From Tuctoria greenei (lineage: Eukaryota > Streptophyta > Magnoliopsida > Poales > Poaceae), in NCBI GenBank assembly GCA_036927565.1, contig JAYESD010000001.1, positions 249,827,097 to 249,891,096 of the forward strand: a stretch of 64,000 nucleotides of DNA, read 5' to 3'. The translations under genes and the position numbers were made by a program. The first letter of the stretch is position 1, and every line of letters begins with the position of its first letter. The notes under the pieces were generated by a model. The model searched no databases. It saw only the letters and a list, made by a program, of their open reading frames with translations, and was not told the DNA's origin. Shown here piece by piece: positions 1 through 11,145 of the stretch.

Positions 1-1801
1 CTTTGTTAGGCACCGGGAAGGATCCAAGTCCTCTCTTGTTGAAGGCCTTTGCTTGTTGAAAGAGTATTTCCTTGTGCTTGACTTCTCCTTTTGATAGTCT
101 AGCCACACTAGTGCGGAGACTCTCAATTTCTTCCAACAAGTCCTTCTCCCTAGCATTTTCTTTCAAAGGCAAAGACTTGTACAAGACATTAGTGGCATGA
201 GAAGTAATGGATACCTTATCATTAAGAGTTTGTTTATTCATATTTTTTAACTCTTGATCAAGCACTTCATAAGCAAGGTTAAGTGTTTGATGTTCTTGTA
301 TTAACTTGTTGTGCTCTCCCAAGAGTGTTTGGTGTGCTAAGTTAAGCTCATGATGATCTAGCTTGATTTTAGCCTTATCCTTCTCAATTTGCTTGACATG
401 GGATTTGAGCATGTCATGCTCTTTAAGTATGCTTTCATACTTGTCAAGCAAATCGAGGTTAGCACTCTCAAGCTTGACACGAGTTTCTTCAAGAGCTTTA
501 ACCTTACTCTTTTCCCTCTTAATGATAGTATGATATTCATTTATTAATGAAGTTAAATCGTCGGGGGAAAGCTCATCATTGCTAGAATCATCACATACCT
601 TGGTGTTACCTTTCGCCATGAGACACATGGGTGGTGGATGAAGAGGTGAGTCATCATTGTTGGCAATGGCAAGGTCGGCCAAACTTTCTTCTTCCGCTTC
701 ACTCTCTTCATCACTTGACTCTTCGTCGGTGACCCATTCATTTGCCTCACACATGAACACCTTTTGTGGTCCTTTTCTCTTCTTTGGGAAGAGTTTTGCC
801 TTCTTGCCCTTGTCATGTTTCCTCTTTCCAAAGGATCTTGGTTTGGGTTTGGCCTCTTCTTCATCATCTTCACTATCTTCAAGCTTGCGATGCTTGCTCT
901 TGTGGTTCTCTCTTCTTTTGTCCGGTTTTGGACAATCATAGGAGATGTGGCCTTGATAACCACAATTGTAGCAAGTCTTGTGATCATCTCTCCTTGGTAG
1001 AAACACTTTCTTCTTGGGATCAAAGGTGTAACCCTTTTTAGTAATCTTGGAGTTCAAGCGTGAAAACTTTCTCATCATCAATGCAAGCTCATCATCGTCA
1101 TCTTCACTTGATACTTGCTCTTCTTCACTTGAGCTAGGCTCAACCACCTTCTTCTTCTTGAGACTTGTTTTCTTGGTGGTGGCATTTAGAGCAATTGTTT
1201 TTGAAGATGATTGCTCCATCATCCCAAGTACACTCATCTCATGAGCGTGAATCTCTCCAATAAGTTCCAAAACCTCAATGTGGTCAAGAGATTCTTTTTG
1301 AAGCATGGAGTTGATGATGTTGTACTTTGGCTTGGGAAGGAGCATAAGAATCTTGCGGTTGATGAGTCCCTTGCCAAGAGAAGTGATGTCAAGAGCATTA
1401 ATTTCTTCAATAAGCACATTCAAGTGAGAGAACATTTCATTGACATTTTCATGAGGTAGCATTTTAAATTCATCATATTTGGCCTTAAGCATATGATATT
1501 TTAGTTCTTTGATGCGAGAAGAACCCTCATGAATTTCAATCAAGCAAGCCCAAATTTCACAAGCCTTTTCTTTGCTAGCAATCCTAGCAAACACATCTTG
1601 ACTAATACATTCATAAATTGCATTCCTAGCTTTAGCATCCCGTTTAATTTGATCACCAACATAATTGTGCTCACCAAACCCCGCGTGGGTCGCTTCCCAT
1701 ACTTCGGGAGCAATAGCCTCTAGATAAGCGTGCATGCGTGCTTTCCAATAGGCAATGTTCTTGCCTTCGAAGATAGGAACCGAACCCCCAATCTTGGCCA
1801 T
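1..1801 (-). pseudogene. Sirevirus gag, N-terminal two thirds (element H)
   Basis: This is the reverse-strand counterpart of the gag at 25613-27700, starting at the ATG at 1801-1799, 59 bases inside the LTR edge. It encodes the copia-type capsid region (UBN2/Retrotran_gag family), an acidic and lysine-rich spacer, a CCHC zinc knuckle near 955-915 and a coiled-coil segment toward position 1. The gag frame carries stops and shifts, so no long gag-frame ORF survives; the 156-residue ORF at 553-1023 is a shadow frame that also occurs in the sister copy. The gene continues beyond the left edge. Function in a live element: packaging of the element RNA into cytoplasmic particles. Confidence 0.8.
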
Positions 1802-1847
1802 TTTAGCTCACTAGCAGTGAAGCTAGAATGATCCTATGAGCAACCTT

Positions 1848-1859
1848 GCTCTGATACCA
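1848..1859 (-). other. Primer-binding site, element H
   Basis: On the minus strand the LTR end is followed after two bases by TGGTATCAGAGC, the initiator-methionine tRNA primer site typical of plant copia elements. It fixes the orientation of the element and the inner LTR edge. Confidence 0.9.
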
Positions 1860-1861
1860 AT

Positions 1862-3288
1862 TGTAAGGATCGAATGCCCAAGAGGGGGGTGAATTGGGCT
1901 TTCTTTTCAAAAATTAAGGAAATAAAACTTAATTACTAAAAACCCAATTCTCTAAGCAAACAACCTATGCATTCAAGTGAATAGTAACTTTGCGATATAC
2001 GAAATGCATAAGTGTAAGGGAGAGGAAGAGAATGCAAACTCCCAAGGAGACACGAGGATTTATCCCGTGGTTCGGCAAGATCGTGAAGATCTTCCTACGT
2101 CCACGTTGTGGCACCCACCAAAGGGTATAGCCACACCCAAGTCACCGAGACTAGGGATCTTCACTATTTTTCTCCGTTCGCCAACCTCGGCAAGGTGGAG
2201 CTCAAGCCTTGTACAACTTGGATCCTCCAGGCTTCCACAATCATCTTGGCAAGCTCCGGAAGTCTCTCTCAATTACAAACACCAAGGGACACTCCCTTAC
2301 AGCTCTCACTACACTAGATATTCCAATCACCAAGAATGGAGGCACACCGACACTATCTCTAGCTAGTTCTAGCCTATCTCTTGGTGTACAAGTGGTGAAA
2401 ATGATATGGAAGTGGTAGCTCAATGCCTTGAATGCTTGGTAAGGTGTAGAGTAAGTCTGGGCTTCAAGTCATGTCGAATAGACAGGTTGAAGGGGTATAA
2501 ATAGCCAGCCTCCATGAAATAGCCGTTGGAAAAGTAGGCTGACATCACTGTTCTGCGAACACCGGATGATCTGATGCTCTCCCTTCAGTTATCATCGGTC
2601 AAGTTCACTTTAGCTGATGTCACTGTGTCAGATATGACCGTTGTTAGACCGATGTTGCACTTGTCTTCTCATCGGATGATCCGGTGGCACTTCCTCCAGA
2701 ATTGGTTCAAACTTGATGCTTACTGGAGTGATTGACTGATGTGTTCAAAGGTTGTACATCGGATGATCCAGTGCTACACTTGGTCCAAGGATATTGCTTA
2801 CTGTACTGATGGACCGATGTAACATTGCCCTTAACATTGGATGATCCGGTGAGTACTTTGTTCTGAGGTCTTCTTCTTCTGCTGAATCAACTCGACCGAT
2901 GTGTTGTTCTCTGGAAACATCGGTTGATCCAGTGAGTTGATTTGGTTTGCTTCGAGTTGTTCTAAGTGATTCTTTTGTATTTTGCTCGATTGACCTCTTA
3001 GACATTTGTTGGAAATATACTTCTGATGATTTTCAAGCATTGAGTGTTGTCAATTATGGTTGAGTGACTTTGACATATGAGATTTTACTTCTAGTCTTCA
3101 TAATATTAATTGATCTCATAAGATGATTGTTTAGGAGTCTCCAATGATCAGTAGTTGATGTTCATATTCATATAGATTTCATTTGATTGAGTGATATGTG
3201 AGACCTTGCATCCACAAATTCATTAGTAAAATCCAAAGGTTGTCATTAATCACCGAAACCGTACCTCATGGGGGCCTAGATGCTTTCA
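1862..3288 (-). repeat. LTR of Sirevirus-like element H
   Basis: The LTR is 1427 bp. On the minus strand it starts TGAAAGCATC and ends CCTTACA, as do the two 1401-bp LTRs of the element at 24152-36267. A TATA-like TATTTATA lies at 2503-2496 on the minus strand, at the same place as TTTAAATA in the sister LTRs. The U3 part carries repeated GGATGATCCGGTG/CATCGG half-palindromes (for example near 2559, 2674, 2759 and 2838). Confidence 0.9.
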
Positions 3289-3302
3289 ATCTCCCCCTTT
3301 TT
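3289..3302 (-). other. Polypurine tract, element H
   Basis: AAAAAGGGGGAGAT abuts the LTR start on the minus strand, identical to the tract at 34853-34866. Its presence shows that the 1862-3288 LTR served as a 3' LTR for the remnant to its right. Confidence 0.85.
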
Positions 3303-3770
3303 GGTTATTTATGACAACACAACAAGTGAAGCATAATAGCAATGAATTTGATAATAGGATACTCAAGAAGATATGCAATGAGTACAAGGTTATCACACTT
3401 AAAACTTGAAGGCTCAAAACCGATCAATAACTCGAAAGCTCAATCGATGAATAACTCAAGAGATGCTGGCGTCTGCTGGAACAACGTCGTAGCCGGCAGC
3501 GGAGAGTGGATCGGTGCGCCTGGAGCAAGCAGTGGAGGGATCGGCGTGGTCGGCACTAGAGCTGCAGCTGGAGCAAGGACAGGCGGGGGTGGAGCAAAGC
3601 CTGGCAGCTGCGATGGCATGGCAATCCCGGTCTGGGTGTAGAGGTTGGTGATCAACCCCAGGATGCCCATCATCGCGTGTTGCGTCTGCTGCTGCTGGTC
3701 GAGGGAGCGCTGGTGCATCTGATCTATCAGCCCAGTCAGCCTGTCTGTGTCCTCTCGCCTCTCACGGGGG
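3303..3770 (-). pseudogene. Remnant of Sirevirus third ORF (3' end) in element H
   Basis: The minus-strand reading from 3770 to about 3440 matches the glutamine-rich, then proline/alanine-rich C-terminal part of the third ORF of the element at 24152-36267 (there 34010-34340), including the short motifs RLTGLIDQMHQRS and GILGLITNLYTQTG. It is joined directly to the first 30 bases of an LTR, so the rest of that LTR, gag, pol and most of the third ORF have been lost. Positions 3303-3440 are the noncoding stretch before the polypurine tract. Confidence 0.8.
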
Positions 3771-3800
3771 CCGTACCTCATGGGGGCCTAGATGCTTTCA
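3771..3800 (-). repeat. Truncated LTR start (30 bp), outer end of element H
   Basis: Minus-strand TGAAAGCATCTAGGCCCCCA and the next ten bases match the first 30 bases of the 34867 and 24152 LTRs. The match stops abruptly at 3771, marking a deletion breakpoint inside the LTR. Confidence 0.85.
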
Positions 3801-3959
3801 GTAACCTACATAGAAGCACAATATGTCAATGATCAATACTGGGGTTAGTCAAAAGGCATTTAGGAATCCAATACTGAGTCACATGATGTCCAGCAGGAAT
3901 AACACGCGAAGCTGAGATAAAACAGCAGGTTTATGAGCCAAAGTTTGAGGATTTTTGTA

Positions 3960-6900
3960 CCCAACTACTGTCCTACGAGATGTTACATGTGTAGCACAAA
4001 AAAAATGTAGGTTTGGGAGCAACCTTTGCATGTTTTCGACTCATTAAAGCAGATTGCATGTTCCTATCATTCGGTTTAGCAAGTGCAGCAAATTTTGCAT
4101 AAAAGTTATGAGATCTAGCAATCATTCTATCGTTTTTATGTTGTTTAGGTAGTCTATAACAAAAATCTATGACATGACCATCTCTACCTAGTAGGTACAA
4201 TGAAATTTAACTTTGTGTTCATGTCTAGTTGAGCAAGCACCATTATTATTTGAAATCGAATGAGACAACATGACTGCAGATTTGAAAACCACATCTTTTT
4301 ATTTAGGAACAGTTTGAATCAAACCACTTCCTAATGACTTTATAGTTTTAGGTGGATGTGCCTTAGCATGAGCATGAGAATCAAAACCTAAACTAGTTTT
4401 ATCATTGCAAGACTTGGAAGAATTCAGCAGCAAGTTTAGGTTCTTATTCCCAGTACAAAACCGATCTAATGTCCTATGCATGTTATCAAGTTTATTGGAC
4501 AAATCAAGGCAATTTTCACATGAAGTTTTTCCTTTTAACAATTGGAACAAAATTTAACTTCATGAGAACGTAAAGCATTGTTCAATATAGAAATTTCATT
4601 CATAGCATCTTGTAGTTTCTTATCAAGATAATCACAAGTAGAACAATGCAAATCAAATGTAGAACAGCTAGCATCTTTCAAGTTTTATCATTAAGTGCAG
4701 CAAGCTCTCTATTCTTTTCAATTTCTAACTCAAGTTTATCAAGTGTGGAGGTGTGCATACTTCTTAATGAGGACAATTGTTCATATATTAAATCACATGA
4801 GGGACATGCATCATTACTAGGAATCAAAGTTTTTAAACGGTTGATTTCAGATTCTAGTGATTCAATTTTAGCAGCACTGTTGTTGGTGCTTGGCAAACCG
4901 GGTACCCCTGGGTACAGGAAAGAAAGCATGTTGGGCCCCACCGCCCAGCGTAGGTGAGGCCTGACATGGACCCGGGGTGCCACACAGCAAGCAGTAAAGC
5001 CACACATCTCCATTAAGGGAGGACCCATGGCTACCACGTGGCCTGCGGCGTCAGGTGTGTCACCCTCCCTCAGAAGGAGATCTGGTGCTACACATGTCCC
5101 GCGGCGCTGGGATTGCCTCTTGCCAAGGGAAGGGCCGGCGAGTTCTCCAGGTCAGCAGCCCCGGACCCGTCCCCCCCCCCCCCCAGGGGAGAAGGTCCGA
5201 TGCAGCTGCATGCCCGGCAGCTCTGGGTCCGACCTCCCGGACCTGACCTCCCCGAGGGGAAGACCAGAGCTGCCATGTGCCACGCAACGCCGAAACCGTG
5301 CCATCCCGCAGCAGAGGCAATAAAGGAAGACGTGCTCAGTGTGTCTAAGCGAGAAGGACACTCACGTTCCCTAGGTAAGTGGGAGCGCGCTCTCATAAGT
5401 CAAGAGGTCAGTGGCCGGTCTTGTCATGACTGGTTAGAGCCGAACTACTATGTACGATGGACCAATGAGAAGCCGCGACAAGACAGACAAGACGTGCCGA
5501 CCATGATGAGGGACTATCTATAGCCCAGTGTCAGGGTATGGTCAGGCGGAACATTGAGGCCGTTGTCAGGGGATAGCATTTACTCCCAAATCTTAGGACG
5601 GATTTGGTACTCCCGGGGCCACCTGTCAGGCCCTGGGCCCCGCTTGTAAGCCGCTCGACCTTGGACTATAAAAGGACCGAGCGGCCACGGATTCAGACAA
5701 GCTCTCTCAGACTCAAGCAATACAACACTCAAACCACCGTGGAGTAGGGTATTACGCTCAGGCGGCCCGAACCACGTAAATCCCTCGTGTTCATCATTCT
5801 CTGAGTTTGATCTTGTTAGGACTAGCCCCTCGAATATACATCGAACCTCCGCGGACTACTTCCGAGTAGGTCCGGGGGAGGTGTCAGTTTATACACCTCG
5901 ACAACTGCCCTAAGCTTTTTGTCCTTTTTCTTAACTATAATAGTGGCACGAGAAATAGCATCACACATTTCTTCGCAAGTAGGACATACCTCTTCATTGT
6001 CGCTGTTGTTTTTGCATCCACGGTACTTGATATTGATTTGCCCGCCATGAAGTACAAGTTCACCAAATCATCTTCATCTTCGTCACTTCCAATGTCCACG
6101 TCGCTTGAGCCAAGTTTCTGGAGTGCAGAGATAAAACTGCTCACCAATTGACGTCCTGTAAAACTCTTCTTTTTCTTCTTATCGTTTGTAGAGGAGTGCT
6201 TCATCCTTGTTTGCTTTTCATCCCGGGAAGTAAGACCTGAAAGGTTAGGGCAATCTGAACGAAAATGTCCTATCTTACCACATTCGAAACATCATTGAGG
6301 TCCGGAGCTTCCTCTCCTTCTAGTTCTCACATTTTGCAATGCTTTCGAGAACCTAGTAAAGAGAAGTACTAGCTCCTCCTCTGGAAACTCCTCAATCTGT
6401 TCAAGGGTTAGAGAGGACAACAAAGCAAGTGTACCACAAGATGAAGATTGGCCGGAGCTAGGCATATCACGTTGAGAAACAAATGCAAGAGACTTGTTGG
6501 GATTCTTACGTGAGATTATGTCAATTTCATGAGTTTTCAATTTAGAATAAAGAACATCTAATGTAAGTGTACTCATGACAGTAGATTCACGAATAGATGT
6601 GACTTTCATCTCCCAAATTGACATGACTAATGCACTTAGTAATTGCCTAGCATTTTTAGCATCTGAAAAGTTAACATTGACACTACGCAAGTTGCTGAGA
6701 ATTTTGTTAAAACGAGCAAAGAGATCGTCAATCGACTCACCGGGTTGCATCTCAAAATGCATGTATTCCTTTTAAACATATCTTGTTTTACCTCCTTGAT
6801 AGTGTTAGATCCTTCGTGGTAGTCGCGAAGTGCTTTCCACACATCGTATGCAGATCGGAGGTGTGCAACACGGTCGAAGTCGCTTTGAGTTAATCCTTGT

Positions 6901-7106
6901 ATGATCAAGTTCCGAGCCTTGTTGTTGTTGTTGACATCTCTCAGATTTGTAGCTGTAACTTGATCGTTTGATGGCACTTCGTAAGGCTTGTATACCTTCT
7001 CCCATATTGCGAAGCCTTGAGCCTGGATGAAGGCTTCCATACGTGCCTTCCAAACCTAAAAATCAATACCACTAAACACACAAGGTTTGGCGGAGTATTT
7101 CTCCAT
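3960..7106 (-). pseudogene. Copia gag polyprotein of element G, degenerate, split by a solo LTR
   Basis: Starting at the ATG at 7106-7104, the minus strand encodes a UBN2-type copia gag (motifs WKARMEAFIQAQGFAIWEK and LRSAYDVWKALRDYHEG), with an in-frame stop in the first 20 codons and a frameshift near 6770-6640. A CCHC knuckle, CFECGKIGHFRSDC, lies near 6288-6247 and a lysine-rich linker follows. After the 4881-5903 solo LTR the reading resumes as a coiled coil (SLESEINRLKTLIP near 4860-4820) and then a second zinc-finger-like region (GRDGHVIDFCYRL near 4190-4150) that has lost its first cysteines. Two zinc fingers around a coiled coil is a Sirevirus-like gag layout; assignment to that lineage is inference. 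Confidence 0.75.
4881..5903 (+). repeat. Solo LTR of a Ty3/gypsy element
   Basis: A 1023-bp sequence starts TGTTGGTGCT and ends CCTCGACA, with a near-perfect 5-bp target duplication (ACTGT at 4876-4880, ACTGC at 5904-5908). It has a TATA box at 5667-5674 (TATAAAAG) and a gypsy LTR tail resembling that at 14141. There is no internal sequence, and the copia gag resumes directly on the other side, so this is a solo LTR left by LTR-LTR recombination. It contains a 14-base C run at 5171-5184 and CACGTG/CACATG at 5035 and 5091. Confidence 0.85.
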
Positions 7107-7155
7107 GATGATTAGTCAAAAAACACGTGCAACTGACAAAGATTAGAGCACCGTA

Positions 7156-7167
7156 GCTCTGATACCA
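7156..7167 (-). other. Primer-binding site, element G
   Basis: TGGTATCAGAGC on the minus strand follows the LTR end CCTACA after two bases. This is the initiator-methionine tRNA site used by plant copia elements. Confidence 0.85.
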
Positions 7168-7169
7168 AT

Positions 7170-8865
7170 TGTAGGATCGAAGAGCATGTGAAAAGCTACC
7201 AGAGGGGTGGTGAATGGTAGATTTAAAACTTTTTTAGCGGAAGCAATGAAAACCCCTCAGCAGAAAAATGATCCGTTAAAGAAATCATGTGTGAGACTAA
7301 TCTAAACGTGTTTCACCATGACAAAAGTGATAGATATCAGAGAGAATCAAGTCAAGAAGATGACACAATAAGAATCACTCAAATCCGTTGAGAGAAACTC
7401 AAGTTACGATTGAAAGATCGAACAAAGGTCAATCTGTCCTACCCGAGAAAAACAGTTCTGGAACGCTGCAAAGAATTTGTGTAGATCAGAAACCACAAAT
7501 CCAATGACCATGAAATTTTTACAGATGATAGATAATCAAGTTTTTAAGACAACTAAAAAAGAATCACATCAATTGGATCTGTAAAACTCGAGTTATGATA
7601 AAACCACCAAAGAAAGGTAGTGCTGTGCAGAAAACTCGACGAGAAAAACTCGTCTGGAACAAGTCGGACGAACAAGGCACAAAAGTTCCTTTTTCAACTG
7701 CGAATTTTATTCAATAGAACACAAGAGGAACAACTGCAGAGTCGGCTACCACGAGCTCTGACATCCCTTGCTTATATAACCAGCCCTTAGGCCAACCCAA
7801 TCTCAACTAGGACTCTAATCCTACTCAATTCACGAATCATAACTTTCCATAACTGCTCAAGACTCTTTTATACGCAGATAGAAGCAATCTTAAGATTTCC
7901 AAACACCATAGGAATGTATCCCACATTCCTAAAACAACTCAAATTCGTGACCCACACGAAATCCTATCATAACCAACTCAAATCTTTCCATATTTGAGTC
8001 AAATCCGACTCAGCCGCAGCCTGAGTCCATAACCTGGTCGGTTGGACCTTTCCGACCAATTTTTTACATCCACATCTCTTCATCACGTCTCGGATGCAGC
8101 CACATCCATGCACTCCTTGCACACGTGCAAACATCTTCCAACGACATCCACGATTCCTTCATATGCATTGTTCTTGATTCAAACATGCTGCGCGACCTCC
8201 TGATCAGCTCAACCACAATTCCTCCCGAACTTGGTTGTTGGAACCTCATATCCTCCCAGAGACTTGTCCAATGGATCCCGTCACCAGCCATGTCTTGAAC
8301 TCAAGCAACACCTGCACATGAATAAACAACCAATACTTTCGAGCACAAGTCCTCGACTTGACTCTCGTTAGTTCCGAAACTACAACATCTTACGTGAGCA
8401 CTTCACATAAGCATGTTGAAAACCATAGCAAAATTATATCAACCATATCAACCAAAACACACCAAAAACTTAGCAAATGAATACTAAGCAATCTTTCAAA
8501 CAATGCAAAGCAAGTTCGAAATATTTCACAGTAAAAGTAGGAACATTGCGATCAAGCTCCGAATCTTGCCAAAACTAACCGGAGCTTGAGCTAGAGCTTA
8601 CTAAAGCTAGTACAACCTAGTGCCAGAGCTTACCAAAGCTAGTACAACCTAGCATCGAAGCTAGAAAAACATGTCGGAGCCAAACAACATAAGTCGGACC
8701 TAGCAAAAATATATCGGAGATTAACAAAGACATGCCAGAGCTAACAAAGACATGCCGAAGCTAAAGTCGGACCTTGCTAAAAAGATGTTATGGCAGCATT
8801 CAAAACTTTTATTGTCAAAGCCAATGTATTCAGCACACATAGGTCTCACAGAACAATATCTTTTC
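7170..8865 (-). repeat. 5' LTR of copia element G (outer edge approximate)
   Basis: The inner edge at 7170 is firm (ends CCTACA on the minus strand, followed by the primer site). The outer edge is uncertain within about 8780-8930; 8865 is proposed because it gives a TG start at the break in the CACTA gene. The AT-rich outer part has short direct repeats (AAGCTAGTACAACCTAG at about 8604 and 8636, and several TCGGA-containing copies). No coding content is seen; the 75-residue minus ORF near 8064-8291 is not recognised. Confidence 0.65.
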
Positions 8866-8883
8866 AGTCGCTCGACATTTGAA

Positions 8884-11145
8884 TATAAGTTCTTGCTGGT
8901 ACTTGCGGGTTAATATATGCAGGACACGTGATTCCCGTGTTATGACGAGTATGTTGTTGTTGGTGCCTACACGCAAAATGCCAAATTTGTTACATATAAT
9001 ACTTATATTGAGTATATGTATTGAAGAACCTAGTTTTTAAGGACTTACAATGCAAAGCAGCGTAATAGAGAGACATCCAACACGTCGAGGTTGAAAAGGT
9101 CGTAGAGATCGGACCATTCGATGACAAAAGTGCCATCACCCGAGAGAAAATGTTTATCCTTGAATGCCCCTAGTATGGTTTGACATTTTTTGTAATTTTC
9201 CATGTAGTATTGATGAAGTTGAACCCAAGGTTTACCAACTTGTTTGAGTGCGCCCGCAGTTAACATCGGCTTTCCCATTTCAAACTTCGGGTTTGCATGC
9301 GTCATATCTTTCGGCATGCTCGGGTTAGCTTCCGACTCCTTCATTGATTTCTTGCAAGCTTCCTTCAACGATAATCGCCGTTGTGGTTGACTCTTGTTCT
9401 TCACACGTACATTCTTTATCGGCTTTGCTGGCGGCTGATCAGGTGTAGGGAAGAGGGCACTTTGAGTGCAAGGTGGAGACCAATGCGGCTCCTCTTCAAG
9501 TGGAGACTTCTACGACAACTCTAGAGTTGGATACATATGCGGCTTCTCTATAACTAGTGGCAACTGCTCTCCAATTGGAGACTTATGCTGCTTCTCTATA
9601 ACTGGAGGCAACGATAGCTCTGGAATTGGAGACAGATCCATCTGCTCTGGATTTGGATGCAGAAGCAGACATGCATCATGAGACATCAAAGCATTAGAGG
9701 TCGATGCGGAAGCTACTGCTATTGTTGGGTCAACAACAATAAGGCCCCGTCTCCACTGAACCCTTCTAGTAACTGCATCCTGCATAATCAGCATTGTATC
9801 ATCCGGTGCCACTTCGAGCTCCAGGTTTTTCGTATTTTCATGCACCATGTCCACCTTGACTATAGCATAGGATGTTGTGTCCACATGGATGTCGTCAAGC
9901 ATGGTTTTATCGGGATACACTAGCCCTCTCCCGACCTCCATTCGAGTGATTCCTCCGACCATTAGCAAAAGGTTGCATGTTGATGGATGAGCCAAGTTAT
10001 CTATCGTGTTCGGCTCAATTGAAGGTCCAGACGCTGGTGCCTGAAGATCTTCCTGTGGTTGTCCACCCCCAGTTGCTGTAGAAGCAAAGCTGCTCCTACG
10101 CTCCTCATCGTTACTTAAGACGAAAAACGCGTTAGGGATTGGTATACCTGCTCCCTCCAGCATATGTTTCACATCTCCTAGGAGCTCCCCTCTCAGCGGT
10201 ATTTTCAGCTCCTCGACGTCAACCAATAATGTCAAGGTCGTTTTTTGCCTTCGATACGTATTTTTGTGTTCCGTAAAACCCTCCCACCAGGTCAACTTAC
10301 TGGAAACACCACGAACATGACCTCGTTTCTCCGGTTTTTGTAGGGCCTTGCTGAGGGCATCATTTTCCCTCTCACTATTTGAGTCTTTGCTGCTCAGGAT
10401 CCAGGCTCTTTGAGCGACATGTAAGGTGCTCGGGCTGTAGAAGCTGATACGGTCTGACTCAGACAGTTGTGAACGAGCATGCATAAATGGTTTCGGTCGT
10501 CCACTGAAACTATCATATGGATTATCAAGACCTAGCTCGACCACTCTTTCATCCCGTTCTTCTCAAATCTTTTTTTTTGGCATAACCGTTGTTGCCGAGG
10601 TGGTATCAAGCTCGTTTTGTGATCGGATCCACTTCATATGTTCATTGTTCTTGGCAAAACCTTGTGATTCACACTTTTCAATAAATATCGCCTAGTCATC
10701 TTCTGACACGTGTGGATACATATGGAAGGGGGTTTCATGGTGCCTCCAAAGATTCACAAGCTTAGTTTTGTAGGTCCTCCATGCATGAGATATCATCTTC
10801 ATAGCTAGCTTCTTTCCCTTCTGTTTCATATGTTCTGGATATTGAACACATGGTTGGATAGAGCTTTAGAAGAGTTCATCCTTTTCATTTTATGTCAAGT
10901 GATCGAATCCCTACAGGTTTAGAGGCACCCTTTCCCGAGTAGCTAGCACACAAACTCTGGACAGTCTCATATTCACATTATGGTCCAGGGGTAAGCCTTC
11001 ATCATTGGCCTCATCAACTGTCAAAACGTCTGTCAGCCACATCGTCTGCGACCTTTTCTTTCTTCTGTTACTAGAGGCAGATGCAACCTCTTCATGAGTC
11101 TGCTGTTGAGTCTGCTGTTGAGCCTCCTCTTCAATATGTTGCTAA
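8884..11145 (-). pseudogene. CACTA second gene, Ulp1-type protease-associated protein (truncated)
   Basis: The minus strand reads from a glutamine-rich start near 11140, through a segment like those before CACTA-encoded Ulp1 domains (HAWRTYKTKLVNLWRHHETP near 10800-10740), into a 344-codon open stretch (10544-9510), then a second stretch (9404-9045) with the motif TFVIEWSDLYDLFNLDVLDV seen in grass CACTA proteins. A splice acceptor (TTTTGCGTGTAG near 8982-8971) precedes a short exon reading RHNTGITCPAYINPQ before copia element G cuts the gene. Stops occur near 10900 and 10690. The catalytic His-Asp-Cys region would lie further left and is not visible, so this is named by context. Such genes often accompany TNP2; their role in transposition is not established. 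Confidence 0.6.

Larger units (their letters stand above)
1..3800 (-). mobile_element. Sirevirus-like Ty1/copia element H (partial, rearranged)
   Basis: Read on the minus strand this unit comprises a 30-bp LTR start (3800-3771), a short 3' internal remnant ending in a polypurine tract (3770-3289), a full LTR (3288-1862), a primer-binding site and the first 1.8 kb of gag, leaving the window at position 1. It is closely related to the complete element at 24152-36267, which supplies the reference order. The LTR is flanked by both a 3'-internal end and a 5'-internal start, so it belonged to a tandem LTR-internal-LTR-internal arrangement or to an array collapsed by recombination. It interrupts another copia gag; the base after its outer end begins GTAAC, but the matching duplication lies outside the window. 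Confidence 0.85.
3801..8865 (-). mobile_element. Ty1/copia element G (partial; 5' LTR and gag)
   Basis: Minus-strand copia element with a 5' LTR (about 8865-7170), a primer-binding site and a long degenerate gag that runs left until it is cut by element H at 3800. It holds the solo LTR 4881-5903. Pol and the 3' LTR are not in the window and presumably lie to the left of H. It interrupts the Ulp1-like gene of the CACTA element. The right edge is inferred: 8865 gives an LTR starting TGAAAAG on the minus strand where the Ulp1 reading breaks off, but the far duplication is not visible. Confidence 0.7.

Noticed and set aside
553..1023. 156-codon minus-strand ORF in the copia gag
   Set aside because: The same shadow frame is open in the sister gag (26391-26861), while the zinc knuckle and linker are encoded in another frame.
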